A stretch of DNA of 5,074 nt from Myxococcaceae bacterium. GTDB taxonomy: Bacteria; Myxococcota; Myxococcia; Myxococcales; Myxococcaceae. Under the pieces are notes generated by a model. The model did not search any database and was not told where the DNA came from. It saw only the letters and a program-made list of their open reading frames with translations. Shown one piece after another: positions 1 to 5,074 of the stretch. The translations under genes were made by a program, and so were the position numbers. The DNA is taken from the NCBI GenBank assembly GCA_018262385.1, contig JAGSPQ010000367.1, forward strand, positions 1-5,074, written 5' to 3'. Every line of letters begins with the position of its first letter. Position 1 is the stretch's first letter.

Positions 1-488
1 CGACCCTCTACGGCAACACCCTCACCCGGGGGATCGGCGCCGGCCTCTTCTGGTCCGGCAGCTCGCAGGGGACGATGCGCAACTGCACCGTCGCCGAGAA
101 CGTCGCCAACGGCGGAGGAGGCTTCTTTGCCGGAGCGATCGCGGACCCCGGCAGCAGCTCGATCGCCAACCTCAAGATCGACAACACCCTCTTCGTGAAC
201 AACCGCGCCTTCGACGCCAACGTCGGGATGCAGTGTCAGAAGACCGTCACCAACGGCGCCAACAACCTGCAGTGGCCACAGAACCGGGTCACCGGCGGCG
301 CCACCGACACCGCCTGCGTGCAGGGCATCACCTTCGCCGACCCGCAGCTCGGCCCGCTCACCGACGGCGGCCTCCCCACCGCGATGCCGGCGGCGGCCGC
401 GGCCCAGGTCGGGCAGAGCTGCCCGGCGACCGATCAGCTCGGCCGGGCGCGCGCTACCCCCTGCACCGTCGGGGCAGTCGAGCGGTGA
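1..488 (+). CDS. Beta-helix protein with choice-of-anchor Q type C-terminus (5' partial)
   Basis: This is the last 161 residues of a protein whose start lies before the window; the frame is open from position 3, so the ATG at 75 is only an internal Met. The first part, with NCTVAENVANGGGGFFAG and later IDNTLFVNNRAF, has the Asn/Gly/Val-rich rungs typical of secreted parallel beta-helix (pectate-lyase-like) proteins. It is followed by ITFADPQLGPLTDGGLPT and, near the end, CPATDQLGRAR then PCTVGAVE. This order (DPxLGPLxDxGGxPT, then TDQxGxxR, then CxxGAxE) is the signature of the choice-of-anchor Q terminus known from myxobacterial and other surface proteins. Oddly, the usual SPAID-like stretch between the two motifs is replaced by an Ala-rich segment. 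The role is probably an exported or surface adhesin-like protein; no catalytic residues can be assigned. It is followed by a 95-base gap before the next gene on the same strand. Confidence 0.85.
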   Translation, partial: TLYGNTLTRGIGAGLFWSGSSQGTMRNCTVAENVANGGGGFFAGAIADPGSSSIANLKIDNTLFVNNRAFDANVGMQCQKTVTNGANNLQWPQNRVTGGATDTACVQGITFADPQLGPLTDGGLPTAMPAAAAAQVGQSCPATDQLGRARATPCTVGAVER

Positions 489-503
489 CGGACGGTGTAA
501 GCG

Positions 504-543
504 CAGCTGACACTCCGGGGCCGCCGAGGCAGCTGATTTGTTT
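504..543 (+). terminator. Weak inverted repeat after the beta-helix gene, possible terminator
   Basis: CAGCTG occurs at 504-509 and again at 530-535, allowing a 6-bp stem around a 20-base GC-rich loop, followed by the only T-rich run of the gap (ATTTGTTTG, 536-544). The stem is short, the loop long and the T-run interrupted, so this is at best a weak intrinsic terminator. The rest of the 489-583 gap shows no clear -35/-10 pair and no TGGC-N8-TTGC sigma-54 box. Confidence 0.22.
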
Positions 544-583
544 GCACCGGAAACTCCACCGCGGGTCTTGCAGGCACCCCTCC

Positions 584-2947
584 ATGCGCACCTCATCCTT
601 CCTGCTGCTCCTCGTCCTTGCCTGTACCGCCTGCGGTGCGAACCCTGAGCTCACCGACGCAGGCTCGGGTGGCGGCGCCGGAGGAGGCACCGGGGGCGCG
701 GGCGGTGGCGGGGCTGGCGGGGCCGGCGGGGGCTGCGACCCGACCGTCGACCTGGCGACCAACCCGCTCCACTGCGGTACCTGCGGAAATACCTGCCAGT
801 TTCCGAATGGGGTCGCCGCCTGTACCGCCGGGGTGTGCGGCCTGAAGAGCTGCGCCGCCGGCTTTCGCAACCTCGACGGCGTGGCGGCCAACGGCTGCGA
901 GGCGACCTGCTCCCCGCTGGTGGTGGCGGCCAGCGGCAGCCTCGACTTCGACCTCCCGGTGATCCAGCTGAGCGGGCGGGTGACGCTGGGCGGGCAGCGC
1001 GCTCCCGACGGGAACCCCCGGGGAACCCTCCGCTTCGAGCTGTCGGGCTCGAAGGCGGTCGAAGTGCCGCTGCCGGCAACTGGAGAGGCGACATTCGGGG
1101 TGAAGCTGTTCGCCGGCCACTACCGGGTGCTGTTGGTGAAGGCGGGCGACTGCCGCCCCGGAGTGTTGCCGTGCGGCAGCCAGCTGTTGCGCGCGGGGCC
1201 GCTCACCGCCAGCGGGGCGCTCGACTTCGACGTCGCCGGTGGATCCTCGAGCGGGCTGATCGCGGTCACCGGCGCGGTCACCGCCAACGGCGCGGCACTG
1301 GCCGCCGGGCCGCGGGGCGCGATCCGGTTCTCGTCCGACGCCGGAGTGGTCGCCAGCTCGGTGCTGCCCGCCAGCGGGACGGCGAGCTACAGCGTGATGC
1401 TGAGCCCGGGCGTCTACGACGTGCTGGTCGAAGGCGACCCGGCGTGTCCCTCCAACGCGGTGCTCCCCTGCCAGCGCAGCATCCGCAGGCGGGCGCTGGC
1501 GCTGAGCGCGTCCGGGAACCTCGACCTCGACCTGCCGATCGTCCAGGTCAGCGGCGCGGTGACGGTCAATGGCCAGGCGGTGGCGGGGGCCTCGACCGAG
1601 CGCGGCCGCCTCAAGCTGGTCGACGTCGACGGGGAAGGCCCCTCGGTCTCGCTCGGCACCACCGGGCCGGCGCAGTGGACCACGCGCGTCTACGCGGGAG
1701 CGCACGACGTCGTCGTCTCCCGCGCCGGGTGCTCGGCCGGCCCGCTGCCCTGCCAGACCCGCAAAGCCCGGAGCGCGGTGCCGCTGACCGCCGCCGGAGT
1801 GCTCGACCTGGATCTGAAGGTCCTCGACGTCAGCGGCCAGGTGCTGGCGAACGGCCAGGCGCTCGGGCCCAGCTCGCGGGGGTCGAGCCGCGGCACCCTC
1901 TCGCTCAAGAGCGAGGGCAGCGGGCCCTCGGTCGACCTCGGCATCAGCGGGGCGGCGACGTACCAGGTCAAGCTGTACGAGGGCAGCTACGAGCTCGCGG
2001 TCGACAACCCCGCCGACTGTCCGTTCGGGCCGCTCCCGTGCGGCGCCAAGGCGGTGAAGACGGCGGCGTTCGGCGCCTCGGGGGTGCTCGACGTCGACGT
2101 CGCGGTGGTGAAGGCGAGCGGAGCGGTCACGGTGAACGGGATGCCGATGGGGACCTCGACCGCGCCGCGGGGCACGCTCAGCTTCGAGGGGCCGACCCGG
2201 GTGCCGGTTCCGCTCACCGCCGGCGGCGCCGCGAGCTGGAACGCGACGCTGTACCCGGGCACCTACCGGATCGAGCTCACCAACCAGAGCAGCTGCGAGG
2301 CGGGGCCCGTTCCCTGTCAGAAGCGGGTGCTCGACGCCGCGCGCAGCCTCACCGCCGACGGCGCGATCACCTGGGATCTGCCGGTCGTCGACGTCACCGG
2401 GGCCGTCACCCTCAATGGGCAGGCGGTGTCCGCGCCGTCGGCGAACGTGCGAGGCGAGCTGCTGTTCAGAGAGCCGAGCGCGGGCACGGTGGCCATTCCG
2501 CTCGGCACCAGCGGGGCCGCCCTCTGGCGCGCCCGGCTCTACCCGGCGAGCTACCAGGTGCTGTTCCGCAACACCCTCGACTGCCCCGCGAGCGACACCC
2601 AGCCGCTGCCCTGCCAGGGCGAGGCCGAGATCGCGCCGTCCGAGCCACTGACCGCGAGCGGCTCGAAGGACTTCAACCTCCAGTCGGTGACGCTGTCGGG
2701 GTTGGTGCAGGTCAACGGGTCGCAGATGGGCCCGAGCGCGACCGGCCAGTCGCGCGGGGTGCTGCGGTTCGCCCCCTTTGCGGCGTCGCCCGCCCCGCGC
2801 CCGCTCAGCTCGAGCGGCGCCGCCACCTACCAGGTGCGGCTGCTGCCCGGCCGCTACGACGTGGGGATCGAGAACGTCTCCGACTGCGGCGCCGCCGGCG
2901 CCCTGCCTTGCCAGAAACACGTGCTCGCCGGCTGCGCAGCACCATGA
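584..2947 (+). CDS. Predicted lipoprotein with Cys-rich module and seven Ig-like Cys-paired repeats
   Basis: This encodes 787 residues with no enzyme motif; it is not a family I can name. The ATG at 584 is chosen because it begins a signal peptide (MRTSSFLLLLVLACTAC), although the frame is open much further upstream; only a weak AGG (572-574) precedes it. The lipidated Cys would be C17 or C14; neither lipobox is perfect. Residues 27-50 are a Gly/Ala linker. Residues 51-109 are a module with nine Cys, including NPLHCGTCGNTC and ending DGVAANGCEATC, a form common in myxobacterial surface proteins. From residue 113 to the end run seven repeats of 93-100 residues with the pattern LTASGxLDFDLPVxxVSGxV, then TxNG, RGxLxF, YxVxLYPGxYxV and DCxxGxLPC. 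The SGxVTxNG and PGxYxV elements resemble carboxypeptidase-regulatory-like (prealbumin/Ig-type) beta sandwiches, which is inference. It is probably an outer-membrane-anchored, surface-exposed structural or binding protein, co-transcribed with the gene starting at 2959. Confidence 0.87.
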   Translation: MRTSSFLLLLVLACTACGANPELTDAGSGGGAGGGTGGAGGGGAGGAGGGCDPTVDLATNPLHCGTCGNTCQFPNGVAACTAGVCGLKSCAAGFRNLDGVAANGCEATCSPLVVAASGSLDFDLPVIQLSGRVTLGGQRAPDGNPRGTLRFELSGSKAVEVPLPATGEATFGVKLFAGHYRVLLVKAGDCRPGVLPCGSQLLRAGPLTASGALDFDVAGGSSSGLIAVTGAVTANGAALAAGPRGAIRFSSDAGVVASSVLPASGTASYSVMLSPGVYDVLVEGDPACPSNAVLPCQRSIRRRALALSASGNLDLDLPIVQVSGAVTVNGQAVAGASTERGRLKLVDVDGEGPSVSLGTTGPAQWTTRVYAGAHDVVVSRAGCSAGPLPCQTRKARSAVPLTAAGVLDLDLKVLDVSGQVLANGQALGPSSRGSSRGTLSLKSEGSGPSVDLGISGAATYQVKLYEGSYELAVDNPADCPFGPLPCGAKAVKTAAFGASGVLDVDVAVVKASGAVTVNGMPMGTSTAPRGTLSFEGPTRVPVPLTAGGAASWNATLYPGTYRIELTNQSSCEAGPVPCQKRVLDAARSLTADGAITWDLPVVDVTGAVTLNGQAVSAPSANVRGELLFREPSAGTVAIPLGTSGAALWRARLYPASYQVLFRNTLDCPASDTQPLPCQGEAEIAPSEPLTASGSKDFNLQSVTLSGLVQVNGSQMGPSATGQSRGVLRFAPFAASPAPRPLSSSGAATYQVRLLPGRYDVGIENVSDCGAAGALPCQKHVLAGCAAP
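662..733 (+). repeat. Gly/Ala-rich linker coding stretch with five G-tracts
   Basis: Codons for residues 27-50 of the lipoprotein are almost all Gly, with single Ala, Ser or Thr. It separates the lipid anchor from the Cys module and would be a flexible tether. On the coding strand, 692-732 contains five runs of three or more G (692-696, 700-702, 710-713, 719-722, 728-732) with loops of 3, 7, 5 and 5 bases, which meets the usual G-quadruplex pattern. Confidence 0.8.
920..2944 (+). repeat. Seven tandem 93-100 residue protein repeats
   Basis: Unit starts, by residue (base), are V113 (920), P206 (1199), A306 (1499), P400 (1781), A495 (2066), S588 (2345) and P688 (2645); lengths are 93, 100, 94, 95, 93, 100 and 100 residues. 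In this phase every unit is complete, from the xLTASGxLDFD strand to the LPC motif and its short tail. Each has exactly one close Cys pair: 190/197, 288/296, 383/390, 479/486, 571/578, 667/677 and 768/776; the last unit has an extra C784 near the C-terminus. The units are related in protein sequence but clearly diverged in DNA, so the array is old rather than a recent duplication. Confidence 0.85.
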
Positions 2948-2951
2948 GGAG
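2947..2951 (+). promoter_or_regulatory. Shine-Dalgarno overlapping the upstream stop codon
   Basis: AGGAG at 2947-2951 begins on the last base of the TGA that ends the preceding gene and lies 7 bases before the ATG at 2959. It decides the start of the downstream gene: the earlier in-frame ATG at 2944, which overlaps the stop as ATGA, has no purine-rich motif before it. The arrangement suggests translational coupling within one transcript. Confidence 0.75.
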
Positions 2952-2958
2952 AACCAGG

Positions 2959-4926
2959 ATGAACCAGATGATCTTGCGCAGCGCGATGGTCGGATTCCTG
3001 CTCCTGGCGGCCGGCTGTGGAGGGGGAGCACCCACGCCCTGGTGCGGGCCGGACACCTGCGCCGGCTGCTGCAACGGCGAGACCTGTGAAGGAGGCCTCG
3101 AGGCGTCGGCGTGCGGCACCAACGGAGCGGCCTGCATGAACTGCTCTTCCTGCTCGGCGGGCGTGTGCGCGCAGGCCGGCGCGGGCGGCGGCACCGGCGG
3201 TACCGGCGGCACTGGCGGCACTGGCGGCACCGGCGGCACCGGCGGCACGGGCGGCACCGGCGGCGCGGGAGGCGGTGGCCTCTCCTGCACGGCGCCGTTG
3301 ATCGGCTGCGGCACCGGGTGCGTCGATCCCCGCAGCGACCCGACCAACTGCGGCACCTGCGGAAACGTCTGCACCTCGGGGTGCTCGGCGAGCCAGTGCT
3401 CGACCCTTCCCACCGACTGCACCCAGACGCCCTGCCCGGCGCTCGGCTACTACTGCGATCTCTCGAGCAAGCTGTGCAAGTCGGGCTGCGTGCTGGACGC
3501 GCAGTGCTCGGGCCCGCTCAACAAATGCGATCCCTCGACCCGCACCTGCGGTTGTCAGCAGGGCAGCTGCGGATCCACCAGCTACTGCACCCCCGCGCGC
3601 ACCTGCGCCACCGGCTGCGAGCAGAACAGCCAGTGCTCGGGGCAGACCAACACCTGCCGGCTGTCGAGCCACACCTGCGGGTGCAGCGCGAACAGCTGCG
3701 CGGTGGGCAGCTTCTGCGGCGCGGACGGGGCCTGCAAGACCGGCTGCTCGACCAACGCGATGTGCCAGGGCGTCAACGAGAACACCTGCAACCTCACCAC
3801 GAACGTCTGCCAGTGCAACCCGGGCTTTCACACCTGTGGCTCGGCCTGCGTCTCGAACACCTCGCTCAACAGCTGCGGCTCGAGCTGCACCCCCTGCCCC
3901 GCTCCGCCCGCCCACGCGACCGCCGCCTGCACGACCGGCGCGTGCGGCTTCGACTGCGATCCCTTCTACTTCCGGGTCGGCAACTCCTGCTACCCGATGC
4001 AGACGGTGAACGCGACGTACAACGCCGGCAGCGAGATCACCTGCAACGTCGACGACTTCTCCGGGAATACCTACTGCAGCACCTTCATCGCCAGCGGGAA
4101 GCCCGGCCTCGTCTACCTGGTCGGCAGCTACAACGTGATCTGCGCGCTCTCGGACACCGGGCCGGTGTACTGCGCCGGGAGATCGAACAACTTCGGCGAG
4201 CTGGGCGTCGGAGGGACGGTCAGCGCATCGACCACCTGGCTTCCGCTGCCAAACTTGCCGATGAACGTCGTCAAGCTCGGTCACAACAACGAGCGCGGCT
4301 TCGCGCTCACCGCGACCGGAGACGTCTGGCGCTGGGGCGACGGGTGGCAGACCAACACCGGCTCCAATCCCTGGGCGATCGACCGGGCGCCCACGCCCTC
4401 GCTGTTCCGCAGCGGCGTCAAGGACCTCGCCGTCGGCGAAGACTGGCTGTGCCTGATCATGAGCAGCGCGCAGGGCGAGGTGCAGTGCAGCGGCGGCTAC
4501 AGCGGCAGCAACGGCAGCTACTCGACCACCTACCTGCCTGCTCCGGCCGGGGTGGTGCTGGAGAAGCTCGCCTACGCCTACGACCACGGCTGCGCGATCG
4601 ACACGCTGGGCAAGGTCTACTGCTGGGGGCAGGGCGGCAGCGGCAAGCTCGGCTACTCCACCACCTCGATCAACGCGCAGCCGCTGACGCTGGTGGCGAA
4701 CTTCCCTCCAGCGGGGACGAAAGCGATCGCGGTCGCGGTGACCAGCTTCCACAACTCGTGCGTGGTGCTCGACAACGGAAAGCTCTACTGCTGGGGCTCG
4801 ATGGGCAGCCCGGCCGTCGCGATCCCGACCCCGACCCACGTGAAGACCACCGAGACCTTCTCGGGCATCGGCGCGAACCGGCAGAGGATCTGCCCGACCA
4901 ACTCGACCTACTGCTTCGACCCGTAG
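2959..4926 (+). CDS. Predicted Cys-rich lipoprotein with RCC1-like beta-propeller
   Basis: This encodes 655 residues. The signal peptide ends in a textbook lipobox LLAAGC with lipidated C20. Residues 29-70 are a 10-Cys module (TCAGCCNGETC, then CGTNGAACMNC). Residues 79-102 are eight Thr-Gly-Gly units. Residues 110-147 hold GCVDPRSDPTNCGTCGNVC, a motif common in myxobacterial envelope proteins. Residues 154-285 are three tandem 8-Cys repeats, followed by a looser ten-Cys region to about 344. From about 384 to the end are RCC1-type blades, each reading roughly CALxxxGxVYCWG then a GxLG-like turn; clear blades lie near 395, 448, 498, 545 and 601, with a short one at 645. About 64 Cys besides the lipid Cys imply a heavily disulfide-bonded extracytoplasmic protein. 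RCC1-like propellers usually bind partners; no ligand can be inferred, and a nuclear-type GEF role would not fit an exported bacterial protein. The ATG at 2944 is the alternative start. It follows the upstream lipoprotein gene by 11 bases. Confidence 0.88.
   Translation: MNQMILRSAMVGFLLLAAGCGGGAPTPWCGPDTCAGCCNGETCEGGLEASACGTNGAACMNCSSCSAGVCAQAGAGGGTGGTGGTGGTGGTGGTGGTGGTGGAGGGGLSCTAPLIGCGTGCVDPRSDPTNCGTCGNVCTSGCSASQCSTLPTDCTQTPCPALGYYCDLSSKLCKSGCVLDAQCSGPLNKCDPSTRTCGCQQGSCGSTSYCTPARTCATGCEQNSQCSGQTNTCRLSSHTCGCSANSCAVGSFCGADGACKTGCSTNAMCQGVNENTCNLTTNVCQCNPGFHTCGSACVSNTSLNSCGSSCTPCPAPPAHATAACTTGACGFDCDPFYFRVGNSCYPMQTVNATYNAGSEITCNVDDFSGNTYCSTFIASGKPGLVYLVGSYNVICALSDTGPVYCAGRSNNFGELGVGGTVSASTTWLPLPNLPMNVVKLGHNNERGFALTATGDVWRWGDGWQTNTGSNPWAIDRAPTPSLFRSGVKDLAVGEDWLCLIMSSAQGEVQCSGGYSGSNGSYSTTYLPAPAGVVLEKLAYAYDHGCAIDTLGKVYCWGQGGSGKLGYSTTSINAQPLTLVANFPPAGTKAIAVAVTSFHNSCVVLDNGKLYCWGSMGSPAVAIPTPTHVKTTETFSGIGANRQRICPTNSTYCFDP
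3193..3264 (+). repeat. 9-bp tandem repeat encoding (Thr-Gly-Gly)8
   Basis: There are eight consecutive 9-base units, consensus ACCGGCGGC, differing only at third codon positions (ACC/ACT/ACG, GGC/GGT). They encode residues 79-102, a flexible linker between two Cys-rich modules. Because the unit is a multiple of three, slippage would change linker length without breaking the frame. Confidence 0.92.
3418..3813 (+). repeat. Three tandem 8-Cys repeats (43-45 residues each)
   Basis: Residues 154-198, 199-241 and 242-285 each follow C-x4-C-x5/6-C-x5/6-C-x3-C-x5-C-x6/7-C-x6-C, and the next unit's first Cys comes one or two residues later. Shared islands are SGC or TGC at the fifth Cys, QCSG (or MCQG) at the sixth and NxC at the seventh. 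This resembles small disulfide-knot modules built on CxxDxQC motifs that recur in myxobacterial secreted proteins. I cannot assign a named family with certainty. Confidence 0.85.
4108..4923 (+). repeat. RCC1-like propeller blades
   Basis: Successive blades align on the core G-x-x-x-x-C-A-L...G-x-V-Y-C-W-G. Core first positions are C395, F448, C498, C545, C601 and C645, giving spacings of 53, 50, 47, 56 and 44 residues, close to the roughly 50-residue period of RCC1 repeats. The last blade is short (QRICPTNSTYCFDP to the stop). An earlier C362/C373 pair may supply the strand that closes the ring. This gives about five clear blades plus partial ones rather than the classical seven. Confidence 0.75.
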
Positions 4927-5074
4927 TCAGTTGATCCCGGGCGACGGGCACCCGTAGACGATGTCGAGCTTCGCCACCGAGCCGGCCTTCAGCTTGTCGC
5001 AGGCCGCGCCGTAGAACGTCACCTGGTTCCGCGCCGCGTCGTAGTCCCAGCCGCCGGCGTGGGTCGGTTCCCGC
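4927..5074 (-). CDS. C-terminal end of a probable vWA-domain lipoprotein (5' partial)
   Basis: On the reverse strand a frame is open from 5073 down to TGA at 4929-4927, giving 48 residues with no start in the window. It contains GGWDYDAARNQVTFYGAACD then KLKAGSVAKLDIVYGCPSPG. This closely follows the conserved tail of myxobacterial vWA-domain lipoproteins: a GWxYD motif, a short strand ending in a Cys just before a residue run like CDxxxA, then a hydrophobic strand ending GCP. The vWA (MIDAS) domain itself would lie beyond the window edge, so the assignment rests on the tail alone. The gene converges on the propeller gene with no intergenic base between the two stop codons. Confidence 0.7.
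   Translation of the reverse strand, partial: REPTHAGGWDYDAARNQVTFYGAACDKLKAGSVAKLDIVYGCPSPGIN

Noticed and set aside
233..583. Extension of the repeat lipoprotein upstream of 584
   Set aside because: It would overlap the beta-helix gene, is Arg/His-rich without any domain, and would bury the signal peptide inside the protein.
835..2943. Long upstream extension of the propeller gene's frame back to 835
   Set aside because: The stretch before 2944 is Arg-rich out-of-frame translation of the repeat lipoprotein. The real protein starts at the signal peptide at 2959 (or 2944).
920..2944. Recent DNA-level tandem duplication or CRISPR-like array
   Set aside because: The periodicity is at the protein level with strongly diverged DNA and unequal unit lengths (279-300 bases). 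There are no conserved short repeats with unique spacers.
593..3031. 812-residue open frame on the reverse strand opposite the repeat lipoprotein
   Set aside because: Its translation is dominated by Arg, Ala, Gly and His runs with no signal peptide or domain, as expected for the antisense of a very GC-rich gene. The forward frame has the signal peptide and clear repeats.
2854..4839. 661-residue reverse-strand open frame opposite the propeller gene
   Set aside because: It has low-complexity Ala/Arg/Val composition and no motifs. The forward strand carries a perfect lipobox, ordered Cys repeats and RCC1-like blades.
3111..4934. 607-residue plus-strand frame overlapping the propeller gene
   Set aside because: It is an Arg/Leu/His-rich shadow of the true frame, without signal peptide or domain structure.
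4936..4955. Inverted repeat ACGGGCACCCGT just past the stop codons, considered as a terminator
   Set aside because: The stem is only 4-5 bp, there is no T-run on either strand, and it lies inside the coding end of the reverse-strand gene, where the GGC/CCC codons explain it.

Overview
The window reads as a very GC-rich stretch from a myxobacterium or a close relative (Myxococcota, Polyangia-type). This is inferred from protein style: Gly-rich linkers next to lipoboxes, Cys modules of the type NCGTCGN, an RCC1-like propeller, a choice-of-anchor Q tail and a vWA-lipoprotein tail. No rRNA, tRNA or housekeeping gene is present to fix the taxon.

Layout. Positions 1-488 (+) hold the C-terminal end of a secreted beta-helix protein with a choice-of-anchor Q type terminus; its start lies outside the window. 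Positions 489-583 are a 95-base gap with one weak inverted repeat and no convincing promoter. Positions 584-2947 (+) encode a 787-residue predicted lipoprotein: lipobox, Gly-rich linker, 9-Cys module, then seven complete Ig-like repeats of 93-100 residues, each with one close Cys pair. Positions 2959-4926 (+) encode a 655-residue predicted lipoprotein: lipobox, 10-Cys module, (Thr-Gly-Gly)8 linker, an NCGTCGN module, three tandem 8-Cys repeats, and an RCC1-like propeller whose blades mostly carry a Cys pair. Its Shine-Dalgarno overlaps the stop of the previous gene, so the two are probably co-transcribed and translationally coupled. Positions 4927-5074 (-) hold the C-terminal end of a convergent gene, probably a vWA-domain lipoprotein; its stop codon directly abuts the stop of the propeller gene.

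All four genes appear to encode exported, repeat-rich or Cys-rich envelope proteins. Nothing enzymatic is recognisable, and no mobile element, CRISPR array or RNA gene is visible. The two complete lipoproteins share an N-terminal plan (lipid anchor, flexible Gly linker, NCGTCGN module) followed by different beta-rich domains, which suggests surface-displayed binding or structural proteins. Their ligands cannot be read from the sequence. The strongest structural observations are the seven-unit Cys-paired array, the regular 3 x 8-Cys block, and the loss of both Cys of a pair in one propeller blade.
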